The notes beneath the pieces are model-generated. The model did not search any database. It was not told where the DNA came from and saw only the letters and a list, made by a program, of their open reading frames with translations. The position numbers were made by a program, and so were the translations under genes. Of a stretch of 64,000 nucleotides of DNA, positions 36,148 through 46,930 are shown one piece after another; the first letter of the stretch is position 1; every line of letters starts with the position of its first letter. This DNA comes from Zygnema cylindricum (taxonomy: Eukaryota; Streptophyta; Zygnematophyceae; Zygnematales; Zygnemataceae), in NCBI GenBank assembly GCA_037447655.1, contig JBBHKE010003222.1, positions 1 to 64,000 on the forward strand, given 5' to 3'.

Positions 36148-36765
36148 CACCGCGAATCGTAATTAGAGTAATAAAAAAATTAGAGTAAAAAAACCAAAAA
36201 AAACAATTAGAGTAATTGACGCTAATTTATGTGATAGAGCTTTTTCAACTATGAAGTTTACTCTAATTTATTTAGTTATTCTATATTGGGTTATGTCGGC
36301 GATAATTATGTGCGCGATAATTATGAACACTAAATTACGTAGACTTACAAAATGTGTCAGTCTGGTATAGTATTGACGTCATTATGACGCTAATAACATT
36401 TGTCGCATTCAATGTCAGTTAATGTTCACACTGACGACGATGCTGTCGACGGACGAGAGTTATGCGAACGGCTTTTTTTCGATGTGATTGATTTTTTTGT
36501 TTAGTGCGATTTCACGTGCGAGCGCGATTCTATTAAATCATTATTTGTACCTTTTTACTTATAAAAGTACAATTTTGCACGGTCAGACGTCATCCGTACT
36601 CCACACTATTTAAAAAAAGCCTATATTAGAATTTTTTACGCTAATTAAACCTCACCTAAATTAGAATAATGAAAAATTTAGAATCGATTACTCTATTTGA
36701 TGTGATAGAGTCGAAATTTTGAGCGACCGAATTAGAGTAATTTACTCTAATTACGATTCGCGGTG
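36148..36765. mobile_element. TA-flanked MITE, third of the CACCGCG family
   Basis: Ends CACCGCGAATCGTAATTAGA and the exact reverse complement TCTAATTACGATTCGCGGTG, with TA at 36146-36147 and 36766-36767. The interior of about 618 bp is non-coding. The last 200 bp (from about 36565, AAAAGTACAATTTTGCACGG) are shared with 44378-44575. Confidence 0.75.
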
Positions 36766-36767
36766 TA

Positions 36768-38759
36768 CTATACTGTAGCGGCAACAAAGTTCCCGATTTC
36801 CATCCACAATGTGAATTGATTCGTTGAATCAACTCATCAAGTATGCCATCCCATTCGTCAAATTTCATACCATAGTTCAAAAGTAGGTGACCGTACGCCC
36901 ATACAATATGCCTATTGTATGCAAAACATACAATATGGCCTTAAGACCCATATTGTATTGGCCGCAAAATGAAATAAAATAGTAACAGGGTTGAATTGCA
37001 CATGGATCAATAGAGAATTAAACGTCATGTCTAAATTTGAAAAAAAAAAACGGACAAAAAAATATTTTTATGTGAGTTTTGAGCGACTTTTTATTTAAAA
37101 CGTCAGATTTGGGGGATCTGACGGTCGTTGATGAAAGTAACGATCTAAGAAGATCACATGAAAAGCCCATAACACAACTTATGATAGGACTATCGTCAGA
37201 TTCGGACGATCGGACGGTCGCTGATGAAAATAGTGATCTAAGAAGATCACATGAAAAGCCCGTAACACAACTTACGCTAAAGGCGGCCTACAAAAGGCCT
37301 ACCAAAAAACGCCTACTTTTGAACTATGTTTCATACCCACGAGCGCCTCACAGATCTTGGCAAGTGTTTGTCCTTTGGAGAAGCGTGTCTCATGGCATGT
37401 GTGTCGATACAAACTTACAAAGCTTAGTTCTAACTTTTAAGGGAAAAGACAAGCGCATGCGTCATTTTTGTTTTGGCGCATGCGGCTAAGGTCAACTTCT
37501 AAACAATTGAACAATTCACACGCAAATTTCGTACAATTTTTTGTTAATATTTGACGGCCAGTCAGCTGACTAAATTTGGTCGCAACAGGTTAGATATTTG
37601 TCGCCGTTGTGGACGACGACGGTCACATGACACGGTCTGCCAAATCCCAAATGTTACGTTGAATAAAGTGGAGGGACCACATGTAATGTGATGGCCTAAT
37701 GGGGCCCAAGCAACTTCTTGTAACAAATCGTTGAACAAAATGCCCCCATTTGTCTTTACTTCCGTCAGTTGAGAGGCCCTCACGAAAATAAAGACATGAG
37801 CAGCGGTGGCAGCGGCAGCGATGCCGCTGCTGTGAAAGTGCACCACCGTGCAGCACCGATTCCCACTATTATTTGTTAGCTTCCACTTTGTATGTTTTGG
37901 GTACTTAAGTTTGTGGTCGACTTTACGATCCATTTCCTCCCCGTATTCTGTACAACTATATATTTTTTTTGTTTTTTTTTGTCTCTAACCTTTATTACCA
38001 TGTAGTCCTTACGGTTTAACGCAGTATTTAGACGACCATATTGAATGTTTTTTTATATGACGTTGGGAGTTCATAACCGCGACAAAATTTTAAGTGTTCT
38101 TTTCCATTTGTCAAAGATCATCACATTGGTCGACTAAAACCTTATACAACTATACCCAACTTGTACTATTGAGTGCGTAGATTGTACATTATTTGACTAT
38201 TATGTATGTGTTTTCCCTAACAAAGATGACTTATGCGATTACCCATTTTCCTAAATTTTTGGTGGTGGACCAATAGACCACGATGCCAAAATTTTATTGG
38301 TAAAAGTGTCCCTGCGAAAATAAAAAATTTGACCAAATTAATGGTGTGTGCCTAGGTGTGGAAGTAAGGGTTTTTGTTTTTATTTTTTCCTCCGAATTTG
38401 AATGTTCAATTTTTGTTTTTTTTTAATTTACCTCATTCTGAAACTTATAATGTACTCAATTCATCGTCTTGCTCTTTTAGACCTACGGCAACGTCATGCA
38501 AGGTCATTTTCAAACTCCTACTTTACCGATTCGAGAGTCAATTTTAGTAAAACTAGCACTTCAACACCAAATAAGAAAGTGTTTTTGCACTCGTCACACG
38601 TTTTTTGTACATCCTTACTCAAAAGAGAGTACACACTAATTATTTTTTGGCCCGTCACGCTTATGGAAAATAAATTGAAAGGGTCTCACACTCCCGTTTC
38701 ATTCATAAATCCGTCGCAAAATTATACGTCATTGGTGCCTCTCCCCCTCCCTCGTACAC
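36768..38759. other. Stretch without a supported gene
   Basis: Holds a cluster of short palindromes at 36900-36955 (TACAATATG and its reverse complement repeated) and a 93-bp tandem repeat at 37101-37280. A frame of 136 codons at 37079-37489 (+) spans that repeat but shows no known domain. The rest is AT-rich with no splice-linked frames. Confidence 0.4.
37101..37280. repeat. 93-bp tandem duplication
   Basis: Units start at CGTCAGATT (37101 and 37194). Both contain CTAAGAAGATCACATGAAAA and GTAACACAACTTA or CATAACACAACTTA. The unit is a multiple of 3, so the frame through it is preserved. Confidence 0.7.
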
Positions 38760-38761
38760 TA

Positions 38762-38976
38762 CACCGCCATTCGCTATTAGCATATTGAACGCTAATTCGG
38801 TCCCACTTTTTTATCCACAAATTCTCAAATAGAATTATCCATACTATTTAAAAAAAACCCTAATTTATAATTAGAGTAAACATTTTTTTTGAAAATTTAT
38901 AATTCCCATTAGCGTTAATAACGAGAATTATTCCTATACACTAAAAAAACTTCAACGCTAATAGCCATTGGCGGTG
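38762..38976. mobile_element. Short TA-flanked MITE, fourth of the family
   Basis: Ends CACCGCCATTCGCTATTAGC and GCTAATAGCCATTGGCGGTG. TA flanks lie at 38760-38761 and 38977-38978. At 215 bp it is the shortest complete member here. The interior CAAATTCTCAAATAGAATTA resembles 10105-10125 of the MITE at 10047. Confidence 0.7.
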
Positions 38977-39365
38977 TACCGCTCCCGTTTCTCTTTGCCT
39001 ATAATGAGACATGACAATATTGATATAAAATTAAAGATCTTAAAAAAAAATAAAAAATTACGACCTTCGGACGTACGTTGGTAACTCATATGTGATAATA
39101 GACTAAACAACAAAATCGATAAACCACGGTTGTAAGCTGTACAACTATTGATTTCGACTTTGTCACAAGCGATCATGATATCGCAATGTCACAAAAACCT
39201 ACAGTACACCTCCCCAACTGTCGTTACATATTACATCCTTATTAGTGTTAATAAAACTAATTCAACCTTTTTAAAGTTTGATTCTTAAATTTGAAATACA
39301 ATTTATAAATCTTGTTTTTCCTTTATGATTATATCGGTACGGTTTCATTAGTGGTATTTACTGTT

Positions 39366-39798
39366 ATTGAGTATTGGTAACCATTTGTCGATAATCCATA
39401 TGTACCTTTTTTCGACCTACAGATAACCGATACATTAGCTTGGCATATTATCATTGGCTTTATCGCGATAAAAAACTGACGCATCACGATAAATTACCGA
39501 TAAATGTCAGGCCTGATAATTATCGACGATAACCGTACGGTTTACATCGAACACCTGTACTTTTTTGTATGTAAGTACGAGATGATTGTCATACGTGGCA
39601 TGGTACATTATAAAATGTAAAAAATACAATACAAAATATTACAAATTACCATAATATAGTACACTATATTTTTTACACTTATTGGGGATACAAAATTGTT
39701 AGTTCTGAAGCGATATACCAGGACCCCTCACCGTTCGATTATCGATGATTATCGGTATCGATTTTATCGCGATAAGTTTTGACCTGATACACAAAACT
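39366..39798. mobile_element. Degenerate relative of the hAT-type MITE
   Basis: The segment starting ATTGAGTATTGGTAACCATT and ending CTGATACACAAAACTAACAA follows the same order of TATCG-rich motifs (TTTGTCGATAA near the left, TTATCGCGATAAGTTTT near the right) as the element at 40072-40869. The ends have decayed and no duplication remains. Confidence 0.45.
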
Positions 39799-40071
39799 AA
39801 CAATTACTTTAGTTTGGATTCTTTTAATATAGTAGTGTAAAAATGTGTTAGTTCGTACTAGAAATTCCCATTACTTCGTACAATGTATGAATCAAATGTG
39901 AAAAAGCGGCATTCACATGGGATAGTGAGTGCATCGACACGGGAAAGCGCTCTTAGATGAAATTCCTAGTAATAAAGAAAGGGGGAAATTGCGCGGACTT
40001 GTTCTCACATGTTCAAACGCTTACGATGTGAACGTATACTATAATGATATGGGATTTTGAATCCAAATTAG

Positions 40072-40869
40072 TAGTGTTGTGTATCGGTAAAGATTTGTCG
40101 ATAAACTATATGGGCCTTTTTTTGGGTAGCCGATAATCGATATATTGGTACGGTATATCGTTATTGGTGTTATCGCCAATAAATACCCGATGTTTATCGG
40201 TTATTATCGGTGATAATACCGATATCTATAGCTATTGGCGATATTTGTACGGACCGTAAAGATAATGTACGGCCAGTACACTCAACTGTACGTGTTATTC
40301 CTCGGACGCGCCGCGGACCCCCTCCCCCCCGATTTCGGTAAAAAATCACGGTGTTTTTATAATTATTTCTAACTTATCGGGGTTTTACTTAGGTACCTAT
40401 TCCAAAATGTCCTTTTGACTATTTTTTTTTTGTAAATGGCAGTTAATGGCGGCAGTTTTACAGATTTGTTCGTCAGCTTTGTTCGTCTGTTCGTCTAGTT
40501 TTTGAAAAAGTTTGATTTTACAAATTTACAATATATTTTATATTTCTCGTTTCAGTACTATAATTTTAGAACTATAAACTATTATGTGAATTTTGTCAAC
40601 GTTTATGTGCCGCGCTATCCGTAATAAATTTAAGTTAAACAGGGTACGGAACAAAGTTTTACACGTGGCACACCACGCTATACTAAGTAAAAAATATAAT
40701 ACAGTATACTATTAAGTACTATCGTATGCATACTATATTTTATTAAGTTATCGCCAATATAGAATTTGTTGGTCTCGGACCGATATATCGGGACCTCGGA
40801 CCGTTCCAAAACCGATAACTATCGGTATCAGTGTTATCGCGATAAATTTTTTAACAATACACAACACTA
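40072..40869. mobile_element. hAT-type MITE with TAGTGTTGTGTAT termini
   Basis: The left terminus TAGTGTTGTGTAT at 40072 and the right terminus ATACACAACACTA ending at 40869 are perfect inverted repeats of 13 bp. An exact 8-bp duplication CAAATTAG flanks it at 40064-40071 and 40870-40877. The interior is full of TATCG/CGATA words and has no transposase. It has a different end family from the compound hAT unit at 10726. Confidence 0.8.
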
Positions 40870-40987
40870 CAAATTAGTGTGTAATTAGCGCTATTTTATT
40901 TTGCGTTATGCTTTGAAACCAAAAATATAGTTTATAACAATGTTTGCTTGTTTACTCTAATCATTTGCAAAAGTCGTCAAACTTTGT

Positions 40988-41086
40988 TATTTGCTTGATG
41001 AGAAAATGGTTGCGGACATGCTGACAAAAGCCCTCCAAGCTCCAAAGTTGGAGTACTGCAGGAAATCATGCGGTCTAAGTGAGTAA
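40988..41086 (+). pseudogene. 3' end of a copia pol (RNase H tail)
   Basis: The frame ends VADMLTKAL...CGLSE-stop, the conserved C-terminal signature of copia RNase H. It is followed at 41093-41108 by a purine-rich tract ending AAGGGGAG. Everything upstream in this copia element is missing. Confidence 0.75.
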
Positions 41087-41108
41087 GTATTCTAAAGCTT
41101 AAGGGGAG

Positions 41109-41503
41109 TGTACACTAGTAGTGGTTCACTATCTACTTCCTAAACAAGATAATTATTTTCGAAACGTACAAGATTTACGATTAATGTATACATGTCGATT
41201 CGTATTGAAATTATTAATACGTATGGGTTTCAATGCGAAACAATTTTTTTAAGAACAAATCAGAAGCCAACTTTGCCCGTTGCTGTTAGGTTTGTTACCT
41301 GTACGGATAAGCATACAACATTTATTATTGACCCCGAATTTGTTGCTACGGTACAGTCAATTTACTATTTCGAGAAAGCAAATGTGAGTTCATTAGATCG
41401 TTTTTGAACCGTGTGGGATCGATCGAGGGCAATTGTAATTCCGTGACCTCCATTGGCCCACAAAATGACTAGCTTATATGAAGCCTCTTGTAATAGGGTT
41501 ACA
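41109..41503 (+). repeat. Probable 3' LTR of the copia remnant
   Basis: It begins TGTACACTAG right after the polypurine tract at 41093-41108 and probably ends GGGTTACA at 41503, a typical copia LTR length of about 395 bp. The 3' limit is inferred, because a second LTR-like segment starts about 30 bp further on. Confidence 0.5.
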
Positions 41504-41534
41504 GGATTCGGGTACTTAGTGGCTAGGGCTAGGC

Positions 41535-41972
41535 TGTTATAGTTGCGGTTCCAGAGCAGTGCAGCTGCGATTCCATACCAGTGCAGCTTAGCAGCATAGC
41601 AACTTAGCGGCGTAGCAATTTAGTAGCGACGCAACATAGCAGGGCAGCATAGCAACGCCGCATAATGAAGAATGAGCGGTATAGTTTTGGAAGAATGTTT
41701 GGATAGATCTAGGTTGACCGGGAAGTTCCAAGAGTACAGTTGTACCGTACTAGGTTGACTAGCAACTAGCTAGTTTAAATAGTCAGGTAGGCTTGCGAAT
41801 AGAGCACTTCAAGTAGACCTACGCAGCGAGCGCAACCTTGTACTCTCTTCCAAGTAATAAAGCGCAACCTTGTCTGCCACTGCTGTGTGCTCCTACTGTT
41901 GCTACGGGAAGATCCTTGGTGTTTTCCGCTGGGCATTGTGGTGTGCTGTGTGCACTATTTGTCCCTGTTACA
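41535..41972 (+). repeat. Probable 5' LTR of the Ty3/gypsy element
   Basis: It starts TGTTATAG and ends CTGTTACA, an imperfect inverted pair, and is followed after one base by the primer-binding site. An alternative is one continuous LTR from 41109 to 41972; two adjacent LTRs fit the neighbours better. Confidence 0.55.
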
Positions 41973-41973
41973 C

Positions 41974-41985
41974 TGGTATCGGAGC
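41974..41985 (+). promoter_or_regulatory. Primer-binding site (initiator tRNA-Met type)
   Basis: TGGTATCGGAGC is one base from the common plant retrotransposon PBS complementary to initiator tRNA-Met. It lies just inside the LTR end at 41972. Confidence 0.75.
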
Positions 41986-42005
41986 TTTTCCCGTGACTCA
42001 ACAAC

Positions 42006-44378
42006 ATGGATGACCACGGCGTAACCACTACAGAAAATGTGGGCGCAAGTTCTCAAGGAGTTGGAAAGTGTGAGATTACAGAACGCGCAGTTGAGCAACA
42101 CCGTCGCAGCCTTGGAGTCTCGTCTATGGGAGCGACCTCATGGAGGCATAGAGAGAGACTCCAGGAGACCGAAATTTAGGCTTCCCGATGAGTTTGACCG
42201 TGCAAGACACAAGAGCCTTGACACATGGCTATTCTCCGTTGCGAACTATCTCGAGAATTTTCCTAGCCTATTGGATCGTGAGAAGATTCACTACGCGGGT
42301 GGTCTTCTTAAAGGGGCAGCGGGGGCATGGTGGAGGACGTTGGTGGAGGACGATGTGATACCGACCGTCTCGGCGCTCTTCGTTCAACTTCTCCGCGACG
42401 CTTGGCAGCCCGTCAACACGGTGAAGGCGGCAAGAGATAAGATCGCAGTATTGGAGCAACGAACTTCAGTGATGGAGTTTACGCAGCGGTTCTTGGAATG
42501 CAAAGTTCAAAAACCTACGATGACGGAGGATGAAACCGTGGATCGCTACGTGAAGGGGATTAAATCGTCTATTCGTAGGGATGTGGAACAATGGCTTGCT
42601 CGGGAAAGCACGACTCCTACGCTCTCGGCAATCATCCAGTTTGCGGAGCGGACCGATTCGGTCGACTTTAATCTCCGGAGACCTTATCACTACGGGTCGA
42701 GCAGTAGCGGAGGAAACCGACGAGGCGATGGTCCAGCCCCCATAGAGCTCGACGCAATTAACGAGGATAAGGGAGTAGTCAACATCATGCGGAAAAAGAA
42801 GAAACCTACCAAGACGAAGAACAATGACTTATCCCCCGAGGAGATTCAGCGGAGGAGGCAAAATGGCCTGTGCTTCCAGTGCGGGTCCCCTGATCATATG
42901 GCTCGAGAATGTCCAAAACGAAAAGGTCCCAAAAAGGGAAAACTTACCGTTATGAGGTTAGCCGGTGAAGGAGGAGACCCTTTGATATTTCGGGGTCAAA
43001 TTGGAATGACCGTCGCTAACTTCATGGTTGACTCCGGAGCATCGGGAAACTTCATTAACGAGGCGACGGTGAAAAGGTTAAAACTTCCTCTTGTGGTACT
43101 AAAGGATCATCAGTCGGTACAATTGGCCTGACGGAAGTTCCTTATCGATTACCCATCGTAACCCGAGGTTACGCGTCGGCATTGGGAAATTCCGATGGTA
43201 CGACACGCTTCATGTATTACCTCTTGGGGACCATGAGGTAATCTTGGGGAAGTCGTGGCTGCAAAAATGGAATCTGACGATCGATTGGAGAAGTGGCGCC
43301 ATGAGAGTGAAGAAAGGTGAAGAAGAGTTTGAGGTAAAAGCGGGAGCGGCTGGTAAGGAAGCGGAAGAGGGACGCCTGCTTTCGGCCTTACAGCCGAAGA
43401 GGGCACTCAAGAGAGGGGAAACGATTATTATGGCGATCGTCCAGCCAATGGAGAGGGCGAAGGGGGAGATCGGGAAAGAATGGAAGAAGAAGGACCCCGA
43501 CTTCGACTCAAAAGAAAGTGACGACCTTCGGAAGACTTCCGAAGAGGCCGCGGAAGTCGTGACGGAACTTCTCGAGGAGTACGCAGATGTATTTCCCCCG
43601 AAGCTCCCCGAAGGATTACCTCCAAAGCGCGAAGTAGACCATAAAATAGAGCTTGTTCGCGGAGCAATACCCCCGGCTAATCGGATGTACAAGATGAGTT
43701 ACACCGAGTTAGACGAACTCAAAAAGCAACTCGCGGAGTTGGTTGAAGCCGGAGCAATCAAACCAAGCAAGTCACCGTATGGAGCCCCCTTTCTTTCCGT
43801 AAACAAGAAAGATGGAGGTTTCCGTATGTGTATAGACTACCGAGCGCTAAACAAATTAACGGTGAAGAATGCGTACCCTTTACCGAGGATTGACGAGTTA
43901 TTGGATCGATTGCGCGAAGCTAAATATTTTTCCAAGATAAACTTACGGAGCGGCTACCACCAGATCAAAATTGCCGAGGAGGATGTGGAAAAGACGGCAT
44001 TTAGAACTCGGTACGGTCATTTCCAGTTTCGGGTAATGCCGTTCGGGTTGACTGATGCACCGGCAACTTTTATGCATTTAATGAATTCCATCTTTCGGCA
44101 ATATCTGGACGCGTTTGTAATCGTCTTCCTAGACGACATCCTGGTGTATAGCCGAACGCAAGAGGAACATATAAAGCATCTGCGGACGGTCCTACAGGTC
44201 CTTCGGGAAAATAAGTTGTACGCAAAGAGAAGCAAATGTGATTTCTTCAAGGAGAAAATTGATTTTCTGGGTCATGTGGTGAGCCAAGATGGAATCGCAT
44301 TGGATCCGAACAAAACGAGGGCAGTGAAGGAGTGGCCGCAGCCGGCGAATATTACGGAATTACGGAGCTTAATAAAGT
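42006..44378 (+). pseudogene. Ty3/gypsy gag-pol, frameshifted and truncated in pol
   Basis: Gag-protease occupies 42037-43131. The first ATG after the LTR (42006) is in another frame, so an early shift is likely. A CCHC knuckle CFQCGSPDHMARECP lies near 42870 and the aspartic protease VDSGASGNF near 43030. The frame meets TGA at 43129-43131 and continues one base shifted (protease end, linker, RT). RT motifs: [14 protein letters not shown] near 43812, LRSGYHQI near 43950, FLDDILVYS near 44130. The frame breaks off right after ITELRS (about 44370), where the sequence becomes the MITE end at 44378. The rest of RT, RNase H, integrase and the 3' LTR are absent. Confidence 0.9.
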
Positions 44379-44575
44379 ACAATTTTGCACGGTCGGAGGT
44401 CGTCCGTACTCCACACTATTTAAAATTAACCTATATTAGAATTGAAAACGCTAATTAAACTTTACCTTAAATAGAATAATGAAAAAATTAGAATCATTTA
44501 CTCTATTTCATGTGATAGAGTCGAAATTTCGAGCGACCGAATTAGAGTAATTTACTCTAATTACGATTCGCGGTG
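44378..44575. mobile_element. MITE right-end fragment joined to gypsy pol
   Basis: This segment matches 36567-36765, the right 200 bp of the MITE at 36148, up to the terminus CGGTG followed by TA. Its left part is missing and abuts the gypsy reverse transcriptase. Confidence 0.75.
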
Positions 44576-44690
44576 TACTGTACTTACGCCAGTAAAATCG
44601 TACCTACATTACTCTAAATGAGAGAATGTTATTATCAATTCTATAAGTGGAGGGTTCGCATATAAGAGGCGGCGCTGTAGAGTTATTAAT

Positions 44691-44712
44691 ACTAATAGCG
44701 AATCACGGTGTG
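44691..44712. mobile_element. Second solitary MITE end
   Basis: ACTAATAGCGAATCACGGTGTG is a right terminus of the same family with the flanking TA mutated to TG. No matching left end was seen. Confidence 0.45.
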
Positions 44713-44907
44713 CCGTACCGCATGCCGGCATGGGTAAGATTATGAATTTTAATTCGATAATGTCATGTTAAAACATATAGTACGATAAATTTTAAGTACA
44801 GTTACCGGATGCCTCTGTGTATGTGTATGGCTCGGTTTATCTGCACTGTTCATTTTTTCTGATTCATATATCTTGGATATTGCTGTCGGTGCGTCATCCT
44901 GTTGTCT

Positions 44908-46930
44908 ATGGCTTCCATGGATATCGACCTTGAAAGGCCAGCTCCAACTGAGGAGGACGAGGCTGTCGAGAGGGATTTGACTCTCAAGGAGCAGGTAAAG
45001 GCAATAAGTCCAGTGGAGGATGACGTGGTAGTCGAAAAAGAAGTTGCTCCAACGGAAAACAAGGATGGGACCGTTGATGTACAGGCATCTGATGGCAAAG
45101 AGGTCGAGGCCCAGAAAGCCATGGAAGTTGAGGAGGTTTTGGACAAGGAAGCTGTTTCATCTGATGATCCTGATGCCGTTAAGGCAGATGAACCTGATTC
45201 AAAGGTGATTGCGATGAATGATGATGATATTAAAGACGACGCTGATCCCAAAGAGGCGGATGAGAAGGTCAACGGAGATGTTGCTAAGACCGAAGATGAT
45301 ACTAAACGCGTTGTGAAATTGAAAGAGGTAAAGAAGAAAGACAAGGATCAGGAGGAGAAGCGCAAGGAGGACCGAAGTGGAGATGAACGACGTCGATCCG
45401 ATAAGGAAGACGTCGATGGGAGGCGCAGCGATCGTCGTGACAGAGAAAGAGAACGAGATAGGTACGATGAAAAAGAGACTAAAAGACGAGGAGATGCAGA
45501 TGATGGCCCTTCTCGACAAAATTCTGAAGACAGGGATGGAAAGGACCGTGGAAGAGACACAAACAGGTCACCATCTCGGAAGGATTATCGGGACAGATCA
45601 CGCAGTCCTGCATACAGAGAAAAGCGTTCTTACTCTCCTCGGTAAACAGCTGTTTTACAGCCCCCTCTTGCATTACATAGGAAAGAGGAGTTGTTGTTGT
45701 GATGCCGTTTAAGATTGTGTGGCGTTGCCTGAGATTAACTACTCTCCACTGTTCTGCCACATGACAGTTAGTGTATCTTCGTGTTCACTCGACGCCTTCC
45801 GCAAAGGTCATGAGACCACGCTGCTGTTGGTGTGTTATACATCAGTTGACTATTGTATTTCAAGGCCGATGACTTTTTACTTTTTGTTTCCATTATTCGC
45901 ATAATATTATCATCCATGCTCTAGTGACCGGAGGCATGTTTGCTCCTGAAAAGTAACCGATTGTCAGGGTTTATGGTTGCAGCCGAGATGATCGTGATCG
46001 TGGGGACAGGTCTGATCGATATGATCGCAGGCGTTCACCAGCTCGGGATAGGTTTAGATCTCCTAGCCGTCGTGACTATGGATCCCGCAGCCGACGGTGG
46101 TCTCCCCCTCGCAATCGTCACAATGGTATTGGCCGCCCAGGGAACAACCTTTTCATTGCAGGTTTCAACTTCATAACAACAGAAAAGGATTTGGAGCGTA
46201 AATTCTCCCGTTATGGACGTGTCTTGGATGTCCGTATTGTGCGAGATAACAGGTACTTTTAAAGTGATGCACCCCTGCAAATCTGCTGGTGTACATGCTT
46301 AGAGTTAACATTATTGTGTCAAGTGTTTTTGTCCTTCCCCATGTGAAGGTCAAAAATCTGGTTCTATTTTACTAATTCAAACTGCATAAGTAATTAACAC
46401 CCGAGGCCACCTGAAGAGATCATAAGGTGACCTCATTTTACAATCTTGAAAGAATACAAACTGGTTTGGTTCATTTCTTAAGTTGCCTCCAATGCCTCTA
46501 GTGGACCAGCGTGTAATCCTAGTCTGCAGAACGAGTTTGTTTTCCATTTGCACGTGAAACCGACACCAGGTGGAGTGCCTCAATGGACCATTCTTTTGGG
46601 ATGTAAATTCAATCTGCATAAGTGGTGGTTCTGTCTCTAATTTTCAAAGGGAGTAGGCAGTTACAAACTTCATACAAATTTCAAATAGTCTTAAATTTGA
46701 TATCGCTAAGCTTTGAATGGCAGTTCAGGTTGCAGTCAACAAGGCAAGTAGCTTTTGACTGTACCTTTCTCCTCTTTCTCTCCTTCAGGAGCGGGGAGTC
46801 TCGCGGCTTTGGTTTTCTCACCATGGAGCACGATGAGGATGCGGACGATGCAATTCGATCGCTTGATAAGACAGAATGGCATGGTCGAACTGTGCTGGTT
46901 GAGAAGGCGAAGACGGATAGACGACCATAG
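44908..46930 (+). CDS. SR45a / Transformer-2-like RNA-binding splicing factor
   Basis: A nuclear SR-related protein expected to act in pre-mRNA splicing. Exons: 44908-45641, 45983-46252, 46789-46930; GT-AG sites, consistent phase, 381 residues. The start is the first ATG in frame (44908). Residues 1 to about 150 are strongly acidic. Residues about 150-295 are arginine-rich with RS, RD and RE repeats, including SRSPAYRE and RSPSRRD. A single RRM follows at about 299-376, with RNP2 LFIAGF and RNP1 SRGFGFLT. The protein ends soon after the RRM, so it lacks the C-terminal RS domain of metazoan Tra2, unless another isoform supplies one. Plant SR45a transcripts are commonly alternatively spliced, and both introns here could take part; that is inference. 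Confidence 0.92.

Noticed and set aside
37079-37489. Plus-strand frame of 136 codons over a tandem repeat
   Set aside because: The length is largely explained by an in-frame 93-bp duplication, and no family was recognised.
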